This document shows, piece by piece, positions 18,183 through 28,008 of a DNA stretch of 61,336 bases (positions are counted from its first letter, which is position 1; the number at the start of each line of letters is the position of its first letter). Source of the DNA: an uncultured Clostridia bacterium (GTDB lineage: Bacteria; Bacillota; Clostridia; TANB77; CAG-508); assembly GCA_948777935.1 (NCBI GenBank), contig CAQDYY010000009.1, positions 1 through 61,336 of the forward strand, written 5' to 3'. The notes under the pieces were generated by a model. The model saw nothing but the letters and a program-made list of their open reading frames with translations, was not told where the DNA came from and ran no database searches. Position numbers and translations under genes: made by a program.

Positions 18183-19377
18183 TTATCTGTTAGCTATTTT
18201 TATTTTTCTTTTAAAACACAAAAATAAAGTAAAAACAATAAAAATAGCTAAAATAGAAATACTATAAAAATTAAAATAAGCTAAATTAGTATTCAGTTTA
18301 TCCACATTTTGAGAAAAGATAGGTACAATATCTAAGTTAAAAATAGGGAAAATGTGAATAACTATGTAAGTTAAAATACATGCAATTGTACCTTGTAAAA
18401 GTTTTCCTATAAAATATGCTTTTATAGAAATATCAGATTTTGAAGTAATACTTAAAACTTGTAAAAGTACACTAAACCCACCAAAACCAAGTAAAAAAGC
18501 TGATATTACAATATTAACAGATATAGCCTTATTAGAAATACTACAAACAGAACTTAATCCATTTGTTAGTTCTATTATTCCAGAAATAATAGGACTTATA
18601 AAATCAGCAGAAATATTTATGCTTTTAAAAAATGGTGTTAAAATCATAGTTATAGCATTAAAAAATCCACAATTATTTAAAATTGAAATAATGACACTAA
18701 AAAGTACAACAAATCCGCCAATTATAACAATAGTATGAACAGCATTTAAAATACTATCTGAAAGGACTTCACCTAAATTTGAAAAACTTATAGTTGTATT
18801 AGAAGAGGTTGCATTTTTAGAAACATGAGTTTTTTCTTTATCATTATATTTCCAAAAACGAAATAAAAACCCTACCAAAAGAGAACTAATCAAATGAGTA
18901 ATAAAAAGTAAAATACCAATTTCAGTATTACTAAACATGGCAATTCCTACTGTTCCAATAATAAACAAAGGACCAGAATTATTAGTAAAAGCAAGAAGCC
19001 TTTCTGCTTCCGCTTTTGTGCATAGTCCATTATTCCTAAAATTCGTAACGATTTTTGCTCCAACAGGGTAGCCAGAAATAATGCCCATAACTAGTGCATA
19101 AGCACCAATACCAGGAACATTAAAAATAGGACACATATATCTATTAAAAAGCTCACCAATTTTTAAAATAATATTTGTATGGCTTAATGCTTCTGTTGCT
19201 ATAAAAAATGGAAGTAAAGCAGGAACAACAGAATTTGCAAAAAGTAATAGTCCGAGATTTTGTTGCTTGTAAGTTTTGTCTTGAAAAAATAACAAGACAA
19301 AGTGTAAAAAGAACGAATATAAATGGGATAATATTCTTTTTAAAAGATAAAAAAACAAAATGAGGACTACGTTTCAT
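18183..19377 (-). CDS. ylbJ: Sporulation integral membrane protein YlbJ, +1 recoded at CGG
   Basis: 397-residue polytopic membrane protein of the nucleoside-transporter-gate type required for spore cortex formation in Bacillus. The first helix (IIPFIFVLFTLCLVIF) is in one frame up to CGG at 19254-19252; +1 reading gives ATKS-GLLLFANSVVPALLPFFIATE, where the Gly and the PALLPFFI segment are family-conserved. Later signatures are GIISGYPVGAKI and FTNNSGPLFIIGTVG. The ATG at 19377 is chosen by spacing to AGGAG. Unshifted, translation ends about 35 codons after the CGG. Confidence 0.9.
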
Positions 19378-19426
19378 TTTCAACACTCCTATATAAGATA
19401 ATATTTTATAGTAGGTATATTCCTAA

Positions 19427-19570
19427 GAACCCCCAGCCGCTAGCGCGGCAGCCCCTTAAATAAAGGGGCCTTTACTCTACTATTTAGACTAGTATAGTTA
19501 TTTCGAAGAGTAGAGAAAAGCCTCCTTTACTTAAGGGAGGTGGCAGTGCGAAGCACTGACGGAGGGTTTT
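19427..19570. repeat. MITE-like palindromic element E, copy 1
   Basis: About 144 bp from GAACCCCCAGCCGC to GACGGAGGGTTTT, with nested inverted segments (CAGCCCCTTAAATAAAGGGGC; AAGCCTCCTTTACTTAAGGGAGG) and imperfect terminal inverted repeats. It fills the gap between ylbJ and the wecA-like gene. No open frame. Confidence 0.8.
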
Positions 19571-19689
19571 AATGAAATTATATAGTAATTTATAAATCAA
19601 AACTTAATAATATATATTAAAAAAATATTGTAATATGCATATGGTTATGATATATTTGTAGCATAAAAACCATATTAGGGGGAATAAAA

Positions 19690-20929
19690 ATGTGGGGAGA
19701 TATTGCAATAGCATTCTTACTCGCCTTTATTACAGCATTTGTAATAACGCCATATACAATTAAAATTGCAAAAAAAGTAGGAGCTATAGATCTACCAAAA
19801 GATGAAAGAAGAATAAATAGAAAACCTATGCCAAGGCTTGGAGGACTTGCAGTTATAGCAGGTTTCTTAGTATCTATTATTTATTTAATAGCAATTTTAG
19901 GAATAGAAGGAAGTATAGATTTACGGAATAGAGCAATATAATATAAAATTAGTAGGATTTTTAATAGGAGCACTTATTATTAGTATTACATGTTTTATAG
20001 ATGATGTAAAAGGATTACCAGCGATTGTAAAGCTAATAGCACAAATTATTGCAGCAGCAATTGTAATAAAATGTGGAATAGTAATTGAGCATATTAATAT
20101 ACCTTTTTTAGATAAAGAAGGATTAACAGAGTTAAATAATGTTTTTTCGGTTATACTAACATTAGGGTGGATTGTTGGAATTACAAATGCCATAAATCTA
20201 ATTGATGGACTAGATGGGTTGTCATCTGGAATTTCACTTATATCTTGTTTATCACTTTTAATAATTTTCTCACTAAATGGTTCACCAATTATTGCAATCC
20301 TTATGATAACAGCCCTTGCAGGGGCTCTAACAGGATTTTTACCATTTAACTTTAATCCTGCAAAAACCTTTATTGGAGATACAGGCTCTAACTTTTTAGG
20401 CTTTTCATTAGCAGTAATATCAATATTAGGAGTTGCAAAAACATATACATTAATTGTAATTGTAGCACCACTAATTGTACTTGCACTTCCTGTATTTGAT
20501 ACATTATTTGCAATTATAAGAAGAGTTATTAAAGGAAAATCTTTAAAAGCAGTAGTTATGCCAGATAAAGGGCATTTACATCACAAAATGTTAAAAAACG
20601 GATTTACTCAAAAAGAAGCAGTATTAGTATTATATGGAATTAGTGCAACACTTGGCATGTTTGCAATTGTATTATTAGAAAGTGGAATATGGAAAGCACT
20701 ATCATTTGCATTAATAGTAGTGGCAGTTATCGCACTTGGGTATAAAAACATGTTTAAATTAAGAGGAGGTGAAGATATGTATAGATGTCTTGCTTGTGGA
20801 TATGAATATAATCCAGAAATAGGAGATCCAGATAATGGAATAGCACCAGGAACAGCATTTGAAGATTTACCAGATACATGGGTATGTCCATTATGTGGAG
20901 TAGGAAAAGATATGTTTGAAGAAGTATAA
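19690..20929 (+). CDS. WecA/MraY-type glycosyl-1-phosphate transferase, +1 recoded at CGG, in-frame with rubredoxin
   Basis: Polyprenyl-phosphate sugar-1-phosphate transferase for surface polymers. About ten membrane helices. KDERRINRKPMPRLGGLAV opens the family; CGG at 19924-19926 ends that frame five codons on, and +1 reading from GGA continues with GIEQYNIKLVGF, CFIDDVKGLPA (catalytic Asp pair), ATNAINLIDGLDGL-type loop, FIGDTGSNFLG and HLHHKML. After the last helix the frame runs without a stop into a complete rubredoxin domain (last 50 residues), total 412. A strong AGGAGGTG before an internal ATG suggests rubredoxin is also made alone. Confidence 0.85.
20777..20929 (+). CDS. Rubredoxin (own start inside the wecA-like frame)
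   Basis: 50 residues, complete rubredoxin: YRCLACGYEYNPEIGD with CxxCG, then WVCPLCGVGKDMFEEV with CPxCG, the four Cys ligands of one iron. It is a small electron carrier in anaerobes, often serving oxygen/peroxide detoxification. AGGAGGTG lies 5 nt before the ATG, so separate translation is expected even though the upstream frame reads into it without a stop. Confidence 0.85.
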   Translation: MYRCLACGYEYNPEIGDPDNGIAPGTAFEDLPDTWVCPLCGVGKDMFEEV

Positions 20930-20938
20930 AATAATTAA

Positions 20939-20974
20939 AAAATGAAAGAAACGTAAGTTCCTTTCATTTTTTTT
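20939..20974 (+). terminator. Terminator after rubredoxin
   Basis: AATGAAAG...CTTTCATT stem followed by a run of Ts. Confidence 0.85.
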
Positions 20975-21023
20975 ATATGTGTGATATAATGTGTCTATCT
21001 CGTGAAGGAAGGGAAGAGTTAGT

Positions 21024-21903
21024 ATGGAAAATAAAGATAGAATTATTAGAATACTCGCATATGATGGAAGAGTAAGTATTATTTGTGCCAATACTACTGC
21101 ATTAGTAGAAAAAGCAAGAATTACACATGATTTAAGCCCATTAGCAACAGCAAGTTTAGGAAGAACTTTAACTGCTACAGCTATGATGGCAATTTCTATG
21201 AAAAATGTACAAGATAAGCTAACAGTTCAAATAAAAGGAAATGGACCACTTCGGAGGAATTGTAGTTACAAGTAATAATTTTCCAAAACTAAAGGGATAT
21301 GTTGGTAATCCGTTGGTAGATCTTCCTTTAAAAAATGGAAAACTAGATGTAGGACAAGCAGTAGGTAGTAGTGGATATATAAATATTATTAAAGATATTG
21401 GCTTAAAAGAGCCATATATAGGAATGGTTCCACTTGTTTCAGGAGAGATTGCAGAAGATTTTGCATCTTATTTTGCAAATTCAGAACAAACTAATACAGC
21501 AGTTGCTTTAGGTGTATTAGTAGATAAAAACGGGGTACGAAAAAGTGGAGGATATATTGTTACACCAATGCCAGATGTGACAGAAGATGACTTATTTATA
21601 TTAGAAAATAGGATAAAAGAAGCAAAACCTATTTCACAGATGTTAGATGAAAAAATGAATTTAATAGATATTGCAAAAGACATTACAGGAGATGAAAATG
21701 TTAAGGTTATAGAAGAGAAGATAATGCCACTTTATGAATGCGATTGTAGTAAAGAAAAAATAGAAAGAGGGCTTATATCTCTTGGCAAAAAAGAACTGCA
21801 AAATATAATAGATACACAAGTAAAAATTGAAACAGTATGTCATTTTTGTAATAAACAGTATGTATTTACTAAAGACGAATTAGCTAAATTAATTGATAAT
21901 TAA
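21024..21903 (+). CDS. hslO: Hsp33 redox-regulated chaperone, +1 recoded at CGG
   Basis: 292-residue holdase chaperone activated by oxidation. The N-terminal frame ends VQIKGNGPL at CGG 21252-21254 (TAA seven codons on); +1 at GGA gives L-GGIVVTSNNFPKLKGYVGNP, the family's GxGPLGGI motif. The C-terminal redox switch has CDC and CHFC, the four zinc Cys. A GGAAGGGAAG site precedes the ATG. The interruption falls in the conserved core, so the gene cannot work without the shift. Confidence 0.93.
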
Positions 21904-21906
21904 AAA

Positions 21907-21930
21907 AGAGATATGCGGGCAACATATCTC
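21907..21930 (+). terminator. Hairpin after hslO
   Basis: AGATATG pairs with CATATCT around CGGGCAA; a T run occurs slightly further on. Likely the hslO terminator, though weaker than the others. Confidence 0.5.
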
Positions 21931-21961
21931 GAGCAAACTTATTTTTTTGACATCTTATGAG

Positions 21962-22087
21962 CTTGCTAGCTTCCTTAAGTAAAGAAAGCTTTTCTCTACC
22001 CTTCAAAATAACTATACTAGTCTAAATATTGTAGAGTAAAGGCCCCTTTATATAAGGGGGCTGTCTGCGTAAGCAGACTGGGGGTTC
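21962..22087. repeat. MITE-like palindromic element E, copy 2
   Basis: Shares with copies 1 and 3 the core TAACTATACTAGTCTAAAT, GAGTAAAGGCCCCTTTAT and the end CAGACTGGGGGTTC; it is in reverse orientation to copy 1. The left end is more degraded. It separates hslO from ppaC. Confidence 0.75.
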
Positions 22088-22128
22088 TAATAATATGTTA
22101 TAATACCATTATCTTATAACTATTTTTC

Positions 22129-23044
22129 CTATAACACATTTAAAATAACTGGTACAACTTGTTTCTTTCTAGATACAACACCTTCTAAAAATGCCATATT
22201 GTTTTCTACGGCTTTATTAAATGCTTTTTCAAAAACAGTAGTATCACCTAATACAATTGCTTTTGAATTGCTATTTATAATATCTGTAATTAAGAAAATA
22301 AATAATTTACAATCATTTACATTCATAAAATCTGTTATTGCTTTTTCAATCTTTTCTTTATTTTTTAAAACATCATCGATACAAGCAGTATTTACTTGTG
22401 CTACTTGAAATTTAAAGCTTTCTTTAGAAAGTTCTTTAGAATCTATATTAATTAATTCTTCTGCTGAAAAATCACTTAAATCTGTTCCAGCTTTTAACAT
22501 ATCAAGTCCATATGTATTTATATCTATATCTGCAATTTTGGCAAGTTCTTCACAAGCTTTTTTATCTTCATCAGTACATGTTGGCGATTTAAATAACAAT
22601 GTATCTGAAATAATTGCAGAAAGCATTAAGATAGCTTCTTTTCTTTCGATTTCCATATTTTCTTCTTTAAACTTCTTATAAAGAATAGTAGCTGTACATC
22701 CTACTGGTTCTGCTCTATAATATAATGGTTCTGAAGTTTGAAAATTAGCAATTCTATGATGATCTACAACAGTTTCAATTTTTGCTTTTTCAATACCATC
22801 AGCACTTTGGCTAAATTCGTTGTGGTCAACTAAAACCACAGGTTGTCCTTCACAAACTTCATTAATTAATCTTGGTGCTTCAATATTTAAATAATTTAAA
22901 ACATATCCGTGTTTCTTTATTAATATCTCCAAGCCTTACTGCTTCTACATCAAAACCTAAATTTTTATCAAATTTTTCCATAACTAAACTAGAACAGATA
23001 GAATCTGTATCAGGACATTTATGTCCAAAAATAAGTGTTTTCAT
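22129..23044 (-). CDS. ppaC: Manganese-dependent inorganic pyrophosphatase, +1 recoded at CGG
   Basis: DHH-family enzyme hydrolysing pyrophosphate, 304 residues. ATG 23044 follows AAAGGAG. The first 45 residues (MKTLIFGHKCPDTDSICSS... RLGDINKET) end at CGG 22909-22907; +1 at GGA gives GYVLNYLNIEAPRLI and onward VLVDHNE, VVDHHRI (DHH) and the DHHA2-type domain. Without the shift only the first metal-binding motif is made. The residue at the site is variable in the family (NKETxYVL), so Gly is compatible but not diagnostic here. Confidence 0.93.
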
Positions 23045-23112
23045 ATAACAAATCTCCTTTATTTAAAAATCTAAATAATACTATACAAAAAAACGACAAA
23101 AAAATCAAGTAT

Positions 23113-23833
23113 CTAGATTAAAATTGCACTTTCAAGACCAAGTTTTAACATTTTGTCTAAAGAATTTTGTCTTTCTTTAGCTGTTGCTTCTTCACTATAA
23201 CAGTAAGAATCAACTACAGAAAGGATACAACTTGCATTTTTACCAAATAGGTGTGCATTATAAAATAGTGCAAAAGCTTCCATTTCAGCACATTTTACAT
23301 TGTACTCTTTAGGAATTCTTGATAACATTTTATCTATATCCACAGCATATCTATCAAAAATTTCACTACATAAAGAATTTGCTTTTGTAATAGGTAGTGA
23401 TAAGCTATTTGCTGCACTTTCTATTACTGTATTTAGTGAATTACTAGAAGAAATATAATGGCAATCCTCATTATTCATGCTAAGTGCATAGTTACTTTCT
23501 GTGTAAGTATTATCAACTAAAACTAAATCAAATATTTTTAAATCTTTTGTATATCCTCCACAAGAACCAAGACGAATAATATTTTCTACATCATAAAAAT
23601 GATATAATTCATAAGAATATATACCCATACTTGGAATACCCATTCCGTGAAGCCATAACAGTTATTTCTTTTCCTTTATATGTTCCAGTATATGCGTAAA
23701 TATTACGAACAGAATTTACTAATTTTACATTTTCTAAATACATTTCGGCAATTCTTTTTGCACGAAGTGGATCTCCTGGCATTAAAACAGTTTTTGCAAT
23801 TTCTCCTTTTTTTGCTTCAATATGTGGTGTCAT
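23113..23833 (-). CDS. deoD: Purine-nucleoside phosphorylase DeoD, +1 recoded at CGG
   Basis: 239 residues; phosphorolysis of purine (deoxy)nucleosides for salvage. N-terminus MTPHIEAKKGEIAKTVLMPGDPLRAKRIAE holds the phosphate-binding GDP-R motif. CGG at 23647-23645 interrupts VMAS; +1 at GGA gives GMGIPSMGIYSYEL, where Gly-Met-Gly is invariant in the family. LGSCGGY, AEMEAF and the catalytic Asp region (VVDSY) follow. GGAGG precedes the ATG. Confidence 0.94.
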
Positions 23834-23944
23834 AAAAAACCTCCTTAAATTATTATCATAACAGATTATATACTAAATATAGTAAAATAGTCTAGTAAAA
23901 AATGAATAATATATAGAAAAAAATATACAATAATATTGACAAAA

Positions 23945-23973
23945 TTGACAAAAAAACTTGCATGTAGTACAAT
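23945..23973 (+). promoter_or_regulatory. Sigma-A-type promoter for the antitoxin-rimO unit
   Basis: TTGACA (23945-23950), 17 bp, TACAAT (23968-23973), 27 bp before the small gene at 24001. Confidence 0.8.
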
Positions 23974-24000
23974 ATATTACAGAAAAGGAGGGAGATAAAT

Positions 24001-24156
24001 ATGACTATTTCAGTATCAGGTTTAGTTAGAAATGCTTTATTAGAAAAAATCGAAGATGAGTATGATTTAGAATGTTATAAAAAAGCAATAGAAGAATACA
24101 ATAAAAATCCTAAAACATATACATTAGAAGAAGTAAAAGAGAGGTTGGAGAAATAG
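24001..24156 (+). CDS. Orphan RelB/DUF6290-type antitoxin-like protein
   Basis: 51 residues: MTISVSGLVRNALLEKIEDE, a ribbon-helix-helix start, then YKKAIEEYNKNPKTYTLEEVKERLEK, the acidic tail typical of RelB-type antitoxins. AAAGGAGGG lies just upstream. It ends directly against the rimO ATG with no toxin gene beside it, so it may be orphaned or used as a regulator of the rimO transcript. Confidence 0.75.
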   Translation: MTISVSGLVRNALLEKIEDEYDLECYKKAIEEYNKNPKTYTLEEVKERLEK

Positions 24157-25464
24157 ATGAAAATAGGATTTATATCACTTGGTTGTAGCAAAAATTTAGT
24201 AGATACAGAAATGATGATAGGGTTATTTGAAAAAAATGGTTTTGAAATTGTAAATAATCCAATAAAAGCAGAGATAATTCTAATAAATACTTGTGGTTTT
24301 ATAAATAGTGCAAAAGAAGAGGCAATTAATACTATTTTAGAAATGTGTGAGTATAAAAAGAAAAACTGTAAATACATTATTGTAACGGGTTGTTTAGTAA
24401 AAAGATATAAACAAGAACTAGAAAAAGCTATTTCAGAAGTAGATTTATGGATAGGTTGTAATGATTATAATGAATTTTGGAAAGAAGTTATAAGATTATT
24501 ACCAAACAAAGAAAACAAAAACCAATATTTAGATTATCAAAACAGAAGAATTACAACAGGAGAAAAAATGGCATATTTAAAAATTGCAGAAGGATGTAGT
24601 AACCATTGTACATATTGCGCAATTCCAAATATTCGAGGTCCATTTATCAGTAGAAAAAAAGAAGACATTATAGAAGAAGCAAAAAAGCTTAGCGATAAAG
24701 GAATAGAAGAAATAATTGTTATAGCACAAGATACTACAAAATATGGAGTAGACTTATATGGAGAGCCAAAGTTAGCAGAACTTTTAGAAAGCTTAAGTAA
24801 AATAGAAAAAATAAAATGGATTCGCTTTTTATATTCATATCCTGAAACAATTACAGATGAATTAATAAATGTAGTAAAAAATAGTAACAAAATTTGCCAT
24901 TACTTTGATATACCAATACAACATATTGCAAATCCGGTTTTAAAAAGAATGAATCGTCATAGTAATGGAGAAAGCATTAGAAAAGTTATTTCTAAAATTA
25001 GAAAAGAAATTCCAGATGTTATTATAAGAAGTACAGTTATGGTAGGGTTTCCGGGAGAAACGAAAGAAGATTTTAATGAATTATATAACTTTTTAAAAGA
25101 AGCAAAATTTGATAAATTAGGAGCATTTGCTTATTCAAAAGAAGATGGAACACCAGCAGAAAAGCTAAAAGAGCAAATACATCCACAAACGAAAAAGAGT
25201 AGATACAATCAAATTATGAAATTACAAAAAGAAATATCAAAACAAAATTTACAAAAAAAGATAGGAAATAAGTATGAAGTATTAATAGAAGCGGTTTCTT
25301 TTGATAAGAGACATTATATAGGAAGAACCTATATGGATGTACCAGACATGGATGGGGTTGTATTTATTAAAAACAGTACACAAGATAATGAATTAATAGG
25401 AAAATTTATAAATTGCAAGATAATAGATGTACAAGATTATGATTTAATAGGAGAAATTATATAA
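24157..25464 (+). CDS. rimO: Ribosomal protein S12 methylthiotransferase RimO
   Basis: Radical-SAM enzyme that adds a methylthio group to an Asp of ribosomal protein S12. 435 residues. The UPF0004 domain starts FISLGCSKNLVDTEMM with three Cys for the auxiliary cluster; the radical-SAM motif CSNHCTYCAIPNIRG is near residue 150; a TRAM domain ends the protein. Start abuts the upstream antitoxin-like gene, indicating coupling. Confidence 0.94.
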   Translation: MKIGFISLGCSKNLVDTEMMIGLFEKNGFEIVNNPIKAEIILINTCGFINSAKEEAINTILEMCEYKKKNCKYIIVTGCLVKRYKQELEKAISEVDLWIGCNDYNEFWKEVIRLLPNKENKNQYLDYQNRRITTGEKMAYLKIAEGCSNHCTYCAIPNIRGPFISRKKEDIIEEAKKLSDKGIEEIIVIAQDTTKYGVDLYGEPKLAELLESLSKIEKIKWIRFLYSYPETITDELINVVKNSNKICHYFDIPIQHIANPVLKRMNRHSNGESIRKVISKIRKEIPDVIIRSTVMVGFPGETKEDFNELYNFLKEAKFDKLGAFAYSKEDGTPAEKLKEQIHPQTKKSRYNQIMKLQKEISKQNLQKKIGNKYEVLIEAVSFDKRHYIGRTYMDVPDMDGVVFIKNSTQDNELIGKFINCKIIDVQDYDLIGEII

Positions 25465-25491
25465 AAATTTAATAAAAACCCTGTATAAAAC

Positions 25492-25521
25492 TTGACAAAG
25501 ACTTAGTAAATGTAATATAAT
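25492..25521 (+). promoter_or_regulatory. Sigma-A-type promoter of the MATE gene
   Basis: TTGACA (25492-25497), 18 bp, TATAAT (25516-25521), followed by a structured leader. Confidence 0.8.
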
Positions 25522-25527
25522 GCAAAC

Positions 25528-25605
25528 TCTAAGAAATGGAAACGCACACTATAATAATAGTGATTAACGAACAACACATATAATGTGTTGTTTTTATGTG
25601 CGTAA
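25528..25605 (+). ncRNA. Structured leader with three-way junction and internal terminator (candidate riboswitch/attenuator)
   Basis: Outer stem ACGCAC/GTGCGT (25542-25547 with 25598-25603) encloses CACTAT-AATA-ATAGTG (25547-25562) and CAACACAT-ATA-ATGTGTTG (25572-25590). The last hairpin is followed by TTTTT, a terminator whose T tract lies inside the outer stem, so the outer stem and termination could be alternatives. I could not match it to a named riboswitch class. Confidence 0.5.
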
Positions 25606-25630
25606 AATATAGTAATAGAAGGAGAAGAAA

Positions 25631-27034
25631 ATGAAACAATTAGATTTAGGAAAAGAAAAAATAGGAAAACTATTAAGAACATTTGCTATACCATGTATTA
25701 TTTCATTAGTAGTAAATGCGTTATACAATATGGTAGACCAAATATTTATAGGATGGGGAGTAAGTTATTTAGGAAATGGAGCAACAAATGTTATATTTCC
25801 AATAACTATCTTATGTATGGCTTTTTCGCTTATGTTTGGAGATGGAACATCAGCATATTTAAGCCTAAAATTAGGAGAAAAAAAGAAAAAAGAAGCAGGA
25901 CAAGGAGTTTGTAATGGAATAATACTATCTGTTATAGTATCTACAATACTTTCTGTAATTATATTAAGCTTTTTACCACAATTAGTAACTCTATTTGGAG
26001 GAACAGATAATTTAAGACAATTTGCACTAGATTATGGGTATATTATTGGGATAGGACTTCCTTTTGTTATGATAGGAACTACTCTAAATTCAATTATTAG
26101 AGCAGATGGTTCACCTAAATATGCAATGATATCTATGGTATTAGGAGCTATTTTAAATATTATATTAGACCCAATTGCGATTTTTGTATTTGATATGGGA
26201 ATAAAAGGAGCAGCGCTTGCTACAGTTATAAGCCAATTCTTTACATTTGCTATGAATATTATATATATTAGAAAATTTAAATCTATAGAAGTAACAAAAG
26301 AAGATTTTAAACTAAAATTAAAGATTATGAAGAATGTTTCAATATTAGGAATATCTTCTTTTATTACACAAATGGCAATAGTAATTGTTATTACAACAGA
26401 AAATACATTATATAATTTATATGCAGTAGATAGCAAATTTGGAGCAGATATTCCAATTACAGTACATGGAATTGTTATGAAAATTAATATGATATTAACA
26501 AGTATTATTATAGGAATTGCAGCAGGTAGCCAACCAATTATAGGGTATAACTATGGAGCAAAAAATTATGATAGAGTAAAGAAAACTTTAAAAATGGTTT
26601 TAGGAATTAGTACAATTGTATCTACAGTTTCATTTATATTATTTCAAACAATACCAGAAATACTAATTAGCATTTTTGGTTCTGGAGATGAATTATATAA
26701 TGAATTTGCATGCTTAACATTTAGAATATTTCTAATGCTAACAGTATGTAATGGAATCCAAATAGCATCTGGTATATTTTTTCAGGCAGTTGGAAAACCA
26801 GCAAAGTCAGCATTTATAACATTATCAAGACAAATACTATTTTTTGTGCCAGCAGGTATTATATTAACAAAACATATAGGTGTAATGGGAGTATTATATG
26901 CAGGACCAGTGGCAGATGCGCTTGCATTTATAGTGGCAGTTATACTTTTGATATTTGAAGTAAAAAAATTAAATAAAAAATCAGAACAAAAAGAAGATTC
27001 AAAGACTATAGATGAAACAATAGCACAAGTATAA
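25631..27034 (+). CDS. MATE family efflux transporter
   Basis: 467 residues, twelve predicted membrane helices in two MatE halves. LRTFAIPCIISLVVNALYNM and VDQIFIGWGVSYLGNGATN are the N-terminal family signature; the second half repeats the pattern (SFITQMAIVIVITTENTLYN; AAGSQPIIGYNYGAK). Sodium- or proton-coupled export of drugs or metabolites is expected. The structured leader upstream suggests ligand- or stress-dependent expression. Confidence 0.9.
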   Translation: MKQLDLGKEKIGKLLRTFAIPCIISLVVNALYNMVDQIFIGWGVSYLGNGATNVIFPITILCMAFSLMFGDGTSAYLSLKLGEKKKKEAGQGVCNGIILSVIVSTILSVIILSFLPQLVTLFGGTDNLRQFALDYGYIIGIGLPFVMIGTTLNSIIRADGSPKYAMISMVLGAILNIILDPIAIFVFDMGIKGAALATVISQFFTFAMNIIYIRKFKSIEVTKEDFKLKLKIMKNVSILGISSFITQMAIVIVITTENTLYNLYAVDSKFGADIPITVHGIVMKINMILTSIIIGIAAGSQPIIGYNYGAKNYDRVKKTLKMVLGISTIVSTVSFILFQTIPEILISIFGSGDELYNEFACLTFRIFLMLTVCNGIQIASGIFFQAVGKPAKSAFITLSRQILFFVPAGIILTKHIGVMGVLYAGPVADALAFIVAVILLIFEVKKLNKKSEQKEDSKTIDETIAQV

Positions 27035-27046
27035 AAAAGATATGAA

Positions 27047-27085
27047 AATAGCTAGAAGTTCTATATTTTAGAAATTCTAGCTATT
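27047..27085. terminator. Bidirectional terminator
   Basis: AATAGCTAGAA...TTCTAGCTATT stem between the convergent MATE and C39-like genes. Confidence 0.85.
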
Positions 27086-27089
27086 AATT

Positions 27090-27812
27090 TTAATTATCAA
27101 TAAAAAGTGCTTTTGCAATATATGGTAATACATCATTATACTCATACCAACCAGACATCCTACTACTTCCGTCTATACCATTTGGGTTAGATACATAAAC
27201 TTTTGATATATTATCTGTTGCTAAAAGTAACATATAATGAGATGCAGTAGTCCATTTGCTATTAGGCTTGTCCCAAACACAAATTAAAATAGGTCTATCA
27301 TCTTTTAGCCAGTTAAAAATATATTCTTTTTCAAAATATTTACTTGCATAACAAAAATCAGAATTATCTAAATTGAAATAAGAGGTTAATTCTGAAGAAA
27401 TACGGTTACCATCCAAGTGACTAGATTTCTTAGTAGCATATTTCTTTCTTAAGTCTTCAGGAGTATATTTCATACCATATCCACTACTTAAAGTAGCAAG
27501 ACAAGTAATTCCACAACCATTTTCAGCCATAGTTCCATCCCAGTAATAATTCTCAGCCCAAGAGCTATTTCCATTTTGTTTATATTCTTTATAAGTTTTT
27601 CCATTAGAAGTAGTAAAAGTAGTTACATAACCATCCTTTCCAGAAACCATCTTTTGACCAATACCAGAATAGTTTGAATTAGTACGAATAGGGTTTAATG
27701 TATATTGTGGCAAAAAACGATTTACTGCATAAAATGCACCAAAAGTACATATCAAAACAAATATTATAAAAAAGATAAATTTTTTATGCGATTTTTTCTT
27801 CTTTTTTCTCAT
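27090..27812 (-). CDS. Membrane-anchored C39-like cysteine peptidase
   Basis: 240 residues. A Lys-rich N-terminus and one membrane helix (FIFFIIFVLICTFGAFYAV) place the rest outside the cell. The C39-like papain fold shows GCGITCLATLSSGYG (catalytic Cys region), later ASHYMLLLA (catalytic His) and VSNPNG (Asn/Asp). Substrate unknown; such proteins act on peptides at the envelope. It stands alone. Confidence 0.75.
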   Translation of the reverse strand: MRKKKKKSHKKFIFFIIFVLICTFGAFYAVNRFLPQYTLNPIRTNSNYSGIGQKMVSGKDGYVTTFTTSNGKTYKEYKQNGNSSWAENYYWDGTMAENGCGITCLATLSSGYGMKYTPEDLRKKYATKKSSHLDGNRISSELTSYFNLDNSDFCYASKYFEKEYIFNWLKDDRPILICVWDKPNSKWTTASHYMLLLATDNISKVYVSNPNGIDGSSRMSGWYEYNDVLPYIAKALFIDN

Positions 27813-28008
27813 ACTATCACCCTAATACATTATATAAAAAAGATAAAAATTAGGTTTTAAGATTTTATGAAAAATATTTAAGATATTATTAATATACTTA
27901 CATAAATTTGGCAAATCTAATTAGAACAAGATAATACATAAAGTCTTGTTTTAGCTTTTATTTTTTGTTAATTCATGATACAATAAGGAAAAATTGGAGG
28001 TATTAGTT

